Origin: Nocardia fusca NBRC 14340
Lineage (GTDB): Bacteria; Actinomycetota; Actinomycetes; Mycobacteriales; Mycobacteriaceae
DNA: 64,000 nucleotides
Assembly (NCBI RefSeq): GCF_001618425.1
Contig: NZ_BDCU01000016.1
Span: 62,001 to 126,000 of the forward strand
Direction of reading: 5' to 3'
Within the stretch, counting starts at the first letter, position 1. Every line of letters begins with the position of its first letter. The translations under genes and the position numbers were made by a program. This document shows, piece by piece, positions 7,758-15,394 of the stretch. Below the pieces are notes generated by a model. That model was not told where the DNA came from. It was given only the letters and a program-made list of their open reading frames with translations, and did not search any database.

Positions 7758-8894
7758 TCACGCCGCACCGTTGCTACTCGGCCGGAGGTTGTTCTCGGCA
7801 AATATGCCGACGCCTTTGTACCGGGTCGTCATCAATTGCCACACCCAGGTGGCCTGGACACAGCCGTCCAGGTCGGCGAGATGGGTCCGGACCGGCCCCG
7901 CCAGGCCGCTGTCGGTGATACCGGGTTCGGCGCAGCGCGCCGTGAGCGCGGCGTGCAACCCGCGGAACTCGGTGAGCCGGTCGCGGATCACGCCGGCGGC
8001 GGCGTGCACGGCATCGGCCAGCGTCGCCTGCGGGTCGTTCAGGAAGCACACCGGTATCAGATTGAAATCGGAGCGGTCGACTATGCACTCCTTCTCGAAG
8101 GAGAACATATCGTTCATCAGGGCACCGATCTCTGCCGTCAGCACCTGTAATCGGTGCACATCGTCCGCGAGCCCCGCCGCGGCCAATCGCTCCCGGTCGA
8201 GGTAGCTGTCCCGCCCGAATTCGCACAGGGCGATGGCCGGGAACATGCCCGACACCTGGGCCCGGAGATCGATGTATTCGTCCGTGGCCAGCAGGTCACG
8301 GCGGGACCGAGCGTTCTGGTCCCGGATCGCGGTGCGCAGATGCTCGACGGTCGACTCCAGGAACAGATCGAGCCACTGCTGATCCGCGTCCTGAGCGTGC
8401 AGCCGGGAGAGGAACTCGACCGTCGCCGTTTCGATCGGCGAGGCGTCCTCCGGCGCGGTGCGCGATTCGAGCAGGCGGCACAGCCGGTCGAGTTCGGTTC
8501 GTGCCCGGTGTTGTTCACCTCTGGACAGATGCCCGAACTTCTCCCGGCCCACAGTATCGTTGAGCCAGAACAGGATCGCGTTGAACAGGCCGATGGTGGT
8601 CAACCGGTCCGCGCTGATCGGGCCCGGATGTAGATACGGCGTCATACTGTTGTAGTGCGCGCCGCCCGGCTCCAGCCAGATGCCCCGGGCGCGGCAATAT
8701 TTCTCCACCTCCGCGCAGGATTGCGCGCCGAATTGACTCGGCCTGAATTCCCTGCTGTACTCTGCGATATCGCAGTCGGGCGTGCTGAACAGTTCCTGTA
8801 ACGACCAGGGCCTGTCCGCGTGAACCCGAGTGTCTCGTTGCGCGCGCATATCCGCGATTCTCCGCTCGAGCGCCGGTGTGTATCGAGAAGCCAC
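7758..8894 (-). CDS. terpene synthase family protein (degenerate first Asp-rich motif)
   Basis: A 378-residue class I terpene-cyclase-fold protein. The second metal motif NDxxSxxxE is perfect (N261 D262 ... S265 ... E269 in MNDMFSFEKE). The C-terminal region keeps the W...TxRY pattern (WVWQLMTTRYKGV). The first motif, normally DDxxD/E, reads N112-D113-T-V-G-R-E118 in FWLNDTVGREKF, so the leading Asp is Asn. The start GTG 8894 has GGAGGA about 8 bp upstream; upstream reading is not protein-like. It could be an active cyclase with a changed metal site or a repurposed member. No prenyl-diphosphate synthase or P450 lies next to it. Confidence 0.85.
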   Translation of the reverse strand: MASRYTPALERRIADMRAQRDTRVHADRPWSLQELFSTPDCDIAEYSREFRPSQFGAQSCAEVEKYCRARGIWLEPGGAHYNSMTPYLHPGPISADRLTTIGLFNAILFWLNDTVGREKFGHLSRGEQHRARTELDRLCRLLESRTAPEDASPIETATVEFLSRLHAQDADQQWLDLFLESTVEHLRTAIRDQNARSRRDLLATDEYIDLRAQVSGMFPAIALCEFGRDSYLDRERLAAAGLADDVHRLQVLTAEIGALMNDMFSFEKECIVDRSDFNLIPVCFLNDPQATLADAVHAAAGVIRDRLTEFRGLHAALTARCAEPGITDSGLAGPVRTHLADLDGCVQATWVWQLMTTRYKGVGIFAENNLRPSSNGAA

Positions 8895-9028
8895 GACGAC
8901 TCTCCTCCCGCATGATCCAAACCCTTCCAGCTTGGTACACAGCGGCGGTTGTGTCACCCCATCGGTCTTCCCGCACACAGGATCCCGCACAGCGCGGTCC
9001 CGCCGAGACGCGGGACCCGGCTCCTCCG

Positions 9029-9391
9029 CTAGCCTCGATAGACCTCGACATAGGCGTTGGTCGCCACCGCGACGACACCGGGACCCATTCCCGTACAACC
9101 CGTCGTGATGCGCTGACCCGTCGGCGTGAAGGGATAGCTGAGCGCCGCGTAGGGGCCGACGGCGTACAGCGGGAACGGTCCACTGGCGTAGAGGCCGACA
9201 CAATCGACGTGCAGGACGTAGTTGCTGCCTCCGTCGGGTCCGCAGGTTGCCGACGCGCCGAACAGGTCTCGCTCGACGACGCAATCCTGCGGCGCCGCCG
9301 TCGCTGTGCCGGAACCGACGACCGCGACGAAGGCCAGGCCCGAAATACCGGCGGCGGCAACGCGTGCGGCGGCAAAAATCTTCTGTTTCAT
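9029..9391 (-). CDS. small secreted protein with Sec signal peptide
   Basis: A 120-residue protein that begins MKQKIFAAARVAAAGISGLA and has a clear Sec signal: basic start, Ala/Gly/Val hydrophobic core and an ATAAPQ cleavage region near residue 34. The mature part is about 86 residues with four Cys, consistent with two disulphides, and is rich in Gly, Tyr and Val. Start ATG 9391 is preceded by AAGGA on the coding strand. The open frame extends upstream through non-protein-like sequence. The family is not recognised; similar small exported proteins are common in Nocardia and Mycobacterium. Confidence 0.8.
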   Translation of the reverse strand: MKQKIFAAARVAAAGISGLAFVAVVGSGTATAAPQDCVVERDLFGASATCGPDGGSNYVLHVDCVGLYASGPFPLYAVGPYAALSYPFTPTGQRITTGCTGMGPGVVAVATNAYVEVYRG

Positions 9392-9434
9392 AAGGACTCC
9401 TCTCGAAAGAGCTTCGGCCGGGAACGGCTCCACG

Positions 9435-10658
9435 TTACTGCGGCGGGGATCCTGCACACTCCGCCGCGAGGTCGGGCAGCCTGTCGGGCGGCCGCTCTCG
9501 GCCGGGGGCGGCGGGTACGGCCGGCCGGTGACCACCCCGGGCGCCACCGCCCCCGGCGCTGTCACCGGATGCCGCCACCTGTACCGGATGGCCGTCGTCG
9601 TCGGTGAGGAACGACGCCAGTTCCCGTCCTTGTTCGGCGACCGCGGCACGTTCGGCTCGGGAGAGGCGGCGCAGCGGCGTGACGGTCAGGGCATCGGCAC
9701 GGCAGGTCCAGGTCGCCGCGACCCGGCCGTCGACCAGCACGACCCGCTCGCCGGCGACCGAGAGGCCGCGGTGGGCATGGTCGATGATCCGGCTACGGTC
9801 GTGGTAGCCGAGGATCGCGTTGTCGAACGCGGGCAGGAACCGCACCGGGGCGGGGGTGTCCGGATCAGGGCGTGGTGCGTCCGGGAGGTCGAGGAGTTCG
9901 CGGCCCTGCTCGTCGCGGAAGGTGAGCAGCTCGTCGCGGGTCGCGGCCACCGCGGCGGGAAGCCCGGCGAGGCCGCACCATGCGCGCAGATCGGCCACCG
10001 CGGCGGGCCCGAACGCGGCGAGATAGCGCTGTACCAGCGCTTTTCCGACAGGATCGGTGCCGTCCGGGGCGGGTGGGTCGACCTCGCGCCCCAGCCAGGC
10101 GGCAAGGGGCACGGTGCGTGCGCCGGACGTGCGGCGCCACAACCCGCGCGGCGGCAGCTGCACCGTCGGGACGAGTGCGGCGATCACCAGTTCGCCGAGT
10201 GGCCGCGGCCCGGCGGCCGGCCAGCGTACGGCGAGTTCCCGGCCGAGTTCGGGCATGGTGCGGGATCGACCGTCGGCCAGCAGTTCTCCGGCCGCGGTCG
10301 CCAGTTCATCGAGGTCCACTCCGGTGAGCTCGCGGCGGTAGACCCCGATCACCTTCTGGCGCAGCATGGTGTCGTGGCGGGCCCGCCACGCCAGCGCGTC
10401 GGCAGCGGTGACCAGATGAACCGTGCGGCGCATGAGCTGGGTACGCACCACCTGCCGTGTCGTGAGCAGCTCATCGAGGTGCGCCGGATCGAAGGCACGT
10501 AGCCGCGACCACAGCCCGACGAAGGGTTCCTGCGGTTCCTGGGCCTGTAATCCGCACAGATGTGCGACAGCATCGGACACCGGCAGATCGGCACGGTCCA
10601 GCAGGAACTGCCGGGCGAGAGTGGCCCGGTTGAGTGCGCGGGCGGACAGGACGGTCAT
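9435..10658 (-). CDS. winged-helix DNA-binding protein, AlkZ-like DNA glycosylase candidate
   Basis: A 407-residue protein of the winged-helix HTH_42 family (PF06224), which contains the interstrand-crosslink glycosylases AlkZ (Streptomyces) and YcaQ/AlkX (E. coli). The catalytic QxQ motif of the AlkZ-like branch is visible as Q38-A-Q40 in LCGLQAQEPQEPF, at the position expected from AlkZ; the YcaQ branch has QxD. Other family signatures are VRTQLMRRTVHLV (about 73-85) and the C-terminal LPAFDNAILGYHDRSRII. Start ATG 10658; the last 25 residues are low-complexity. It begins 4 bp after the stop of the deleted aldo/keto reductase gene, so the two were probably cotranscribed. Glycosylase activity is inference. 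Confidence 0.82.
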   Translation of the reverse strand: MTVLSARALNRATLARQFLLDRADLPVSDAVAHLCGLQAQEPQEPFVGLWSRLRAFDPAHLDELLTTRQVVRTQLMRRTVHLVTAADALAWRARHDTMLRQKVIGVYRRELTGVDLDELATAAGELLADGRSRTMPELGRELAVRWPAAGPRPLGELVIAALVPTVQLPPRGLWRRTSGARTVPLAAWLGREVDPPAPDGTDPVGKALVQRYLAAFGPAAVADLRAWCGLAGLPAAVAATRDELLTFRDEQGRELLDLPDAPRPDPDTPAPVRFLPAFDNAILGYHDRSRIIDHAHRGLSVAGERVVLVDGRVAATWTCRADALTVTPLRRLSRAERAAVAEQGRELASFLTDDDGHPVQVAASGDSAGGGGARGGHRPAVPAAPGRERPPDRLPDLAAECAGSPPQ

Positions 10659-10662
10659 CGGG

Positions 10663-11166
10663 TCAGGCCGCCGCTCGCTCGGCGGCCGGACGCCACCGTA
10701 ACGCGGGGAGTTCGACGGCGGGTGGTACGTACGCCACATCGAGCGGGCCGAGATCCGTACCGGGCGCGACGATGCGATCTATCCGGTCGAGCACCTCGTC
10801 GTCGAGGGTGACCGCGGCACCGGCCAACAGATCGTCGAGCTGCGCCGGGGTGCGCGGGCCGATGATCGCGGAGGTGATCTCGGGATGGGTGACGGCGAAC
10901 GCCATCGCCGAATGGGCCGGGGAGAGGCCGGCTTCGGCGGCCGGCGGGACGAGTTCTTCCACGGCATCCAGTTTGCGCTCTTCCGAGATACCGCCGGGTC
11001 CGTACACGTCGGCGGTATCGACGAAGTCGATCCCCGCGTCCAGTGCGCGATGGACGATCCGGACGGATTGGGCACGGTCGAAATTTTCCGCCGGACCGAA
11101 CATCATGGTGCCGAGGCAGTAGGGGCCGACCTGTATTCCGGTGCGACCGAGGGGGCGCGTTCTCAT
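10663..11166 (-). CDS. aldo/keto reductase with internal in-frame deletion
   Basis: The 167-residue reading frame joins the N-terminus of an aldo/keto reductase (MRTRPLGRTGIQVGPYCLGT to VDTADVYGPGGISEE, the catalytic Asp and Tyr region) directly to the family's C-terminus. That C-terminal part runs from LDAVEELVPPAAEAGLS to ITSAIIGPRTPAQLDDLLAG, which holds the cofactor-binding GPRT motif. A normal member has about 310-330 residues, so roughly 150 central residues are missing. They include the catalytic Lys and His strands of the TIM barrel. The frame is preserved and coding bias continues, but a working barrel is very unlikely. ATG 11166 is the start that matches the family N-terminus. Best read as a pseudogene in progress. 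Confidence 0.8.
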   Translation of the reverse strand: MRTRPLGRTGIQVGPYCLGTMMFGPAENFDRAQSVRIVHRALDAGIDFVDTADVYGPGGISEERKLDAVEELVPPAAEAGLSPAHSAMAFAVTHPEITSAIIGPRTPAQLDDLLAGAAVTLDDEVLDRIDRIVAPGTDLGPLDVAYVPPAVELPALRWRPAAERAAA

Positions 11167-11251
11167 CGTGGCGGTGTCCTGTCGGTGTCGTTTCCTGGGC
11201 ATGGCGGACAGCGATGGGCCACCGGCGCGGATGCCCCGGTGGCCCACCGGA

Positions 11252-11674
11252 TCACCCGTTGTATTCGCTGACGACGTCGAGGACCCAGACGACACCGAAA
11301 CGGTCCTGCAGCATCCCGTAGACGGGCGCCCAGCCCGCCGGGCCCAGCGGGACGACCACTGTCGCCCCCGCGGTGAGCTTTTCCCAATACCCGGTGACTT
11401 CTTCGACCGTCTCACCGCGCACAGAGACGAAGAACGCGTTCTTGCCGGGGTCGTGGGCGATCGACGAGGGAACGTCGTAGGCCATCACGTGGAACCCGTT
11501 GTCGGCCTGCACCTGGCCCCACGAGATCTGTTCGGCCTCGGCCTCCGCGGTGACGCTGCCGGCGTCTTTGTGGGTGACGGCGGCGAGGTGACCGCCGAAC
11601 ACCGACTGATAGAACTCCAGCGCCGCGCGGGCGTCGCCGCGGAAGTTCAGGTGAGTGGTGGTGGTGAGGGACAC
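11252..11674 (-). CDS. VOC family protein (PhnB/glyoxalase-like)
   Basis: A 140-residue two-module beta-alpha-beta-beta-beta (VOC) protein of the PhnB-like type. It opens with THLNFRGDARAALEFYQSVF and ends with the characteristic GMLQDRFGVVWVLDV. Start GTG 11674 is preceded by AGGAG at a good distance (GGAGCAACC then GTG). Proteins of this group are often dimeric and bind small ligands or metals; the reaction here is unknown. It is divergent from the WYL-domain regulator at 11767, with a long palindrome between them, so it is probably that regulator's target. Confidence 0.88.
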   Translation of the reverse strand: MSLTTTTHLNFRGDARAALEFYQSVFGGHLAAVTHKDAGSVTAEAEAEQISWGQVQADNGFHVMAYDVPSSIAHDPGKNAFFVSVRGETVEEVTGYWEKLTAGATVVVPLGPAGWAPVYGMLQDRFGVVWVLDVVSEYNG

Positions 11675-11723
11675 GGTTGCTCCTGATTCGGCTCGGTGGC
11701 TTACCGGAGCAACATTCGCAGGG

Positions 11724-11748
11724 GTAGTGGACAGGATGTGTCCTCTAC
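11724..11748. promoter_or_regulatory. 25-bp palindromic operator between VOC and WYL genes
   Basis: The outer arms GTAG (11724-11727) and CTAC (11745-11748) and the inner arms GGACA (11729-11733) and TGTCC (11739-11743) form a near-perfect inverted repeat around a 5-bp centre. It lies in the 92-bp gap between the divergent VOC and WYL-regulator genes, 19 bp from the regulator's ATG. A GAGAAT box at 11754-11759 could be a -10 element giving a leaderless regulator transcript. Operator function is inferred from symmetry and position. Confidence 0.7.
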
Positions 11749-11766
11749 TTCGGCGAGAATGAAAAA

Positions 11767-12804
11767 ATGCCGAAAACCTCCGCCCGGCTGCTGGCGCTGC
11801 TGTCCCTGTTGCAGGCACGCCGGGACTGGCCGGGAACGCAGTTGGCCGAACGGCTGGAGGTCAGTGCGCGGACCGTACGCCGCGATGTCGACCGTCTGCG
11901 CGAACTGGGCTATCCCATCGTCACCACCAAGGGCCCGGACGGCGGATACCGGCTCGGCGCCGGCAGCCGGCTCCCCCCGCTGCTGTTCGACGACGAGCAG
12001 GCCGTCGCCCTCACCGTCGCACTGCAGCTCGCCACCAACGCGGGCGCCGGCATCGAAGAATCCGCGGCGCGCGCGCTGAACACGATCCGCCAGGTGCTGC
12101 CCGCGCACCTACGCCACCGCATCGACGCCCTCCGGATCACCACCGTCGCACCACCGGCGAGTCGGCCCGCGCCGGAGGTGCGCACCGCCGTACTCACCAC
12201 TCTGGGCACCGCCGTCCACCACAGCGAAGTGCTGCGCTTCGACTACACCGCCACCTCACCACAGACCCGTGACGACCAGGCGCCGATCCCGCCCCGCCGG
12301 GTGGAGCCCCACCATCTCGTCAGCTGGAGTGGACGCTGGTACCTCGTCGCCTGGGACCTCGACCGCGCCGACTGGCGGACCTTCCGGGCCGACCGGATCG
12401 ACCCGCGCACCCCCACCGGCCCGCGCTTCACTCCGCGCGCACTCCCGCCGACGGGCGATATCGCGACCTTCCTGATCAGCAGATTCCGCGGCACGGACGC
12501 GACCGGCGACTGGCCCTGCCGCGGCGAGGTGATCCTGCACCTCGCCGCGGCCGACGTGGCACCGTACCTGCACGACGGGGTAGTGGAGGCACTGAGCCCC
12601 GACCGGTGCCGGGTCGCCGTCGGCTCGTGGTCGTGGACGGCGCTCGCCGGCGACCTGGGCAGGTTCGACGCCGATATCGAGGTCCTGGGCCCACCCGAAC
12701 TCACCGCCGCGTTCGCCCGGCTGGCCCACCGCTACACCGGAGCGGCGAACAGCGGATCCAGCGCGTGCTCGACCCCGGCACCTGCACGGGAAGGCGAACC
12801 ATGA
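11767..12804 (+). CDS. WYL-domain transcriptional regulator (DeoR-type HTH)
   Basis: A 345-residue regulator. The N-terminal winged HTH covers residues 1-60 (RLLALLSLLQARRDWPGTQL, then SARTVRRDVDRLRELGYPI). A helical linker follows, then a WYL domain at about 140-215 containing the hallmark SGRWYLVAWDLDRADWRTFR, and a WCX-like C-terminal extension to residue 330. WYL proteins sense nucleotides or other small ligands. It is divergent from the VOC gene at 11252-11674, the arrangement seen for many WYL/PhnB pairs, and probably autoregulates through the palindrome at 11724-11748. The ATG lies only 8 bp after a possible -10 box, so translation may be leaderless. Confidence 0.92.
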   Translation: MPKTSARLLALLSLLQARRDWPGTQLAERLEVSARTVRRDVDRLRELGYPIVTTKGPDGGYRLGAGSRLPPLLFDDEQAVALTVALQLATNAGAGIEESAARALNTIRQVLPAHLRHRIDALRITTVAPPASRPAPEVRTAVLTTLGTAVHHSEVLRFDYTATSPQTRDDQAPIPPRRVEPHHLVSWSGRWYLVAWDLDRADWRTFRADRIDPRTPTGPRFTPRALPPTGDIATFLISRFRGTDATGDWPCRGEVILHLAAADVAPYLHDGVVEALSPDRCRVAVGSWSWTALAGDLGRFDADIEVLGPPELTAAFARLAHRYTGAANSGSSACSTPAPAREGEP

Positions 12805-13067
12805 GGTCGTCCGACCGCGCTCCGTGAACGCTGGGCCCCGGGGTATCGGCCACCGCCGCGAACAGCGTCGGTAGCGCACCGTCGTCGCTCTGCGCCGGCA
12901 GGCCGGCCACGGCGTTCTGCACGCGGTGACGCACCCGCGGCCGGCTGGCCGTCGGGTTTCAGCAGGTTCTCGGCGAACTCGTGGACATCGCGGCCGAACA
13001 GTTCCCGCGCGGAGCCCGGCCCACCTGGACTCTCCCGGCCCCGCTGCCGCGGGCAGGCGCGGGCCTG

Positions 13068-13832
13068 TCAGAAGCCGCCGCCATCGAAACCACCGCCATC
13101 GAAACCGCCCCCATCGTCGTGACCGCCGTCGCCGCCGCCCGGTCCGCCGTAACCCTGATCGCCGGCGGCGAGTCCGTCCGCATAGCCCTCCCCGAAGCCC
13201 TGTTCGAAACCTTCGGCGCCGTAACCCACGCCGGCCATCCCCGAGAACAGCGAGGTGAACAGCAGGGCCGAGCCGACTCCCCAGACACCGGCGACCATCG
13301 CCGGTTTCCACCAGGGCTCGGAATACCAGCCGGCGGGGACAGGACGGCCCGCGACGCGCCCGCCCGGGTAGTAGTTCGGCGTCCCGGCCGAAGGACGCGG
13401 AGACGCGGCGATCCGGCGATTGTCGAAGTCGATCACCCGATCTTCGCTGACCTCACCCGCGGTGGCCTGCCCCGCCAATTCGGGTACGGCGGGGCCGGGA
13501 TCCATCTCCATGGCGATCCGCGCGGCCCGGATGTAGTAGAGCCCCTCGACCGCGGTCTGTTTCGCCAGCCGGGCCTGAACCGGGGTTCTGGCCTGGTCGA
13601 CCTGCGAACCCGCCGCGGTGTGGCGTTCCGCGGCGTCGGCGAGTGCTTGCTGCGCGGCCGGGTTGCTGCCGGACAGGTGGTAGATCTGACCGCCGAGGCG
13701 CTCGTTGACCTGGCGGGCCTCGGCGAGCGCATCGGCCAATTCGGTCGCCGCGCGCAGACTGTTCTGCCGGGACCGCCACACCAGGATCGACGCCACCAGC
13801 ACGACCGCCACCGCGATCAGTAGCCACTCCAT
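13068..13832 (-). CDS. membrane-anchored protein with glycine-rich tail
   Basis: A 254-residue protein of unknown function. An N-terminal membrane anchor (MEWLLIAVAVVLVASILVWR) is followed by a long helical, probably coiled-coil region with many Ala, Glu and Gln (residues 22-120) and a Pro/Gly/Tyr linker. A second hydrophobic segment lies at about 180-205 (VAGVWGVGSALLFTSLFSGM). The glycine/aspartate-rich tail ends in repeated GGGFD units. This layout recurs in actinobacterial proteins with an N-terminal anchor and a GGG(F/D) tail. ATG 13832 has AGGAG about 9 bp upstream. It stands alone, divergent from DoxX 271 bp away. Confidence 0.8.
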   Translation of the reverse strand: MEWLLIAVAVVLVASILVWRSRQNSLRAATELADALAEARQVNERLGGQIYHLSGSNPAAQQALADAAERHTAAGSQVDQARTPVQARLAKQTAVEGLYYIRAARIAMEMDPGPAVPELAGQATAGEVSEDRVIDFDNRRIAASPRPSAGTPNYYPGGRVAGRPVPAGWYSEPWWKPAMVAGVWGVGSALLFTSLFSGMAGVGYGAEGFEQGFGEGYADGLAAGDQGYGGPGGGDGGHDDGGGFDGGGFDGGGF

Positions 13833-14020
13833 GGTCACGCACTCCTCTTGTCGGCGGAGTACCGTGCCGACCAGCGTACTCGCCGGACAGCAGCCCACGA
13901 CCCGCACGGACGGACGGTCCAGCGGGGACCGAGCGGGGCGGGATCCGGGGATCTTTACGAGGGGTTCACCCGCTGTGTCGGCCCGGGCAGGGCGTGGTGT
14001 GCGGAGAACGCCGCAGCAAG

Positions 14021-14039
14021 TAAGGATAGGGTAACCTTT
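14021..14039 (+). promoter_or_regulatory. IdeR/DtxR-like iron box upstream of doxX
   Basis: TAAGGATAGGGTAACCTTT matches the published 19-bp IdeR consensus (TTAGGTTAGSCTAACCTWA) at 14 or more positions, including the central TAGG and TAACCT. It lies 65 bp before the DoxX ATG and 189 bp from the divergent glycine-rich membrane protein. If real, DoxX would be expressed under iron limitation. This is a single site recognised by eye; no other iron-regulated gene adjoins it. Confidence 0.5.
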
Positions 14040-14103
14040 TTAGAGACGATCTTGGTGTGCCGGACGCCGCGGCAGGCCATCCACTGAAACGAGGGGGTTC
14101 CCG

Positions 14104-14640
14104 ATGACCGCCGGCCAGACACTCGACCGCGCCGAAAACGCTTCCGGCAGAGACCAGGACCTGGCCATCGATATCGGCCTGCTGATGCTGCGGCTGGCTT
14201 TCGGGCTGCTGTTCGCCGCCCACGGCGCACAGAAGCTGTTCGGCTGGTTCGGCGGCGAGGGACTCGCGGCCAACAATGCCGGGTTCGAGCAGATGGGCTT
14301 CGACCCCGGCGCCTTGTTCGGCACCCTGGCCGGGCTCAGCGAACTCGCCGGCGGGCTACTGCTGGCCTGCGGAGCATTCACTCCCCTGGGGGCAGCGATG
14401 GTATTGGGCACCGGGATCGTCATCATCCATACCGGATTCGGCAAGGGGCTTCTCGGCGGCTACGAGATGGGCCTGCTCTTCGCGGTGGTCGCGGCAGCGG
14501 TCGCGTTCACCGGGCCCGGCCGGCTGTCCGTGGACGCGGGCCGCCCCTGGGCGCGCACCGGGCCGGCCTGGGGCGTGATCTCGGTGGCCCTCGCCGTGGT
14601 GGCCGCGGTGATCACTCTGGTTTTCAAGGCAGTGCTGTAA
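14104..14640 (+). CDS. DoxX family membrane protein
   Basis: A 178-residue integral membrane protein with four hydrophobic segments. The DoxX signature is in the first two: LLMLRLAFGLLFAAHGAQKL, then GWFGGEGL and the glycine-rich LAGLSELAGGLLLACGAFTP. DoxX proteins in actinobacteria have been linked to oxidative-stress membrane complexes (with SodA and SseA in Mycobacterium), but no such partner is adjacent here. Start ATG 14104, preceded by GAGGGGG. An IdeR-like box lies 65 bp upstream. Confidence 0.9.
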   Translation: MTAGQTLDRAENASGRDQDLAIDIGLLMLRLAFGLLFAAHGAQKLFGWFGGEGLAANNAGFEQMGFDPGALFGTLAGLSELAGGLLLACGAFTPLGAAMVLGTGIVIIHTGFGKGLLGGYEMGLLFAVVAAAVAFTGPGRLSVDAGRPWARTGPAWGVISVALAVVAAVITLVFKAVL

Positions 14641-15025
14641 CCCGTGGACGGTTCGCGCTGAATTCGACCGCACCCGACGGGAAGATCAGGTGCGACTCCC
14701 GGAGAAGACGCGGCGTCACGGCGATTCGGAGCGAATCGTCACAACACCTGCCGCACAGACGATCTCGAATGCACAACGTGGCGGGAAAGCTCAAAAGTTG
14801 ATCTAGATTGCGGTCCTCTTCGTTGCTAGGCTGTTGCTGCCGACGAGGACGGTCACATCCACTCGGCGGCACGAACCCAGTTGGTACCAGGAGCCTTTCA
14901 CCACGCGTCGCCGTCCGGCGATCCGTCACCCATTATTCGGCAACGTGTCCGAAAGGCGTCCTATCGAGGAAGAAGGCCGCGGAGATTTCGAGACGAGAAT
15001 GCTCCGCCGGTCCAGGAGTTTCCAC
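14641..15025 (+). other. 385-bp intergenic region, presumed promoter of the Roadblock pair
   Basis: No gene is supported here. A reading frame is open from 14834 into the Roadblock gene, but its first 64 residues are Arg/Thr/Pro-rich and unlike the family. A possible -10 box, TAGGCT, lies near 14830 in an AT-richer patch that starts with the 8-bp palindrome ATCTAGAT (near 14800). No convincing -35 is present at 17 bp. Confidence 0.4.
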
Positions 15026-15394
15026 ATGAATCTGGACGACGCACTACGTGAGGGCATGGCCGTGGACGGTGCGATCGGTATCGCACTCGTCGATGCGGGC
15101 AGCGGAATGCTGCTGGCGAAACAGGGTGGCAGTTCCGTTTTCGATCTCGATGTCGCCGGCGCGGTGAACACCGAGGTCCTGCGCGCGAAGCTGCGCGCGA
15201 TCGAGGCATTGCAATTGAACGACTCCGTCCAGGACATCCTCGTTTCCCTCGACGCCCAGTACCACATCATCATGCCGCTGGCGCGCCACGCCGAAGAGCA
15301 ACTCTTCCTCTATCTGGCGCTGGACCGCTCCCGTGCCAACCTGGCTCTCGCCCGCCACCAGCTCCGTCGCGTCGAACAAGCGATCAGACTATGA
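15026..15394 (+). CDS. Roadblock/LC7 domain protein (first of a pair)
   Basis: A 122-residue Roadblock/LC7 (MglB-like) fold protein with the alpha/beta pattern DDALREGMAVDGAIGIALVD, then GMLLAKQGG and YHIIMPLARH. Start ATG 15026 has AGGAG 8 bp upstream. The stop overlaps the start of the second Roadblock gene (ATGA), so translation is coupled. In Streptomyces and Mycobacterium such proteins occur in conservons together with a sensor kinase, a DUF742 protein and a small GTPase. None of these is beside this pair. The two proteins may form a heterodimeric platform for a GTPase encoded elsewhere. Confidence 0.85.
   Translation: MNLDDALREGMAVDGAIGIALVDAGSGMLLAKQGGSSVFDLDVAGAVNTEVLRAKLRAIEALQLNDSVQDILVSLDAQYHIIMPLARHAEEQLFLYLALDRSRANLALARHQLRRVEQAIRL

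Noticed and set aside
12805-13067. Possible decayed gene on the minus strand (ELFGRDVHEFAENLLKPDGQ in one frame, then VQNAVAGLPAQSDDGALPTL in another)
   Set aside because: The two stretches look coding, but I cannot name a family or join them with confidence; kept out of the feature list.
13068-13200. Short tandem repeats in the glycine-rich tail (GGGFD units)
   Set aside because: They encode the C-terminal repeat of the membrane protein and need no separate explanation.
14834-15025. N-terminal extension of the first Roadblock protein
   Set aside because: The 64 extra residues are Arg/Thr/Pro-rich, have no ribosome-binding site, and do not match the family; ATG 15026 has a good one.
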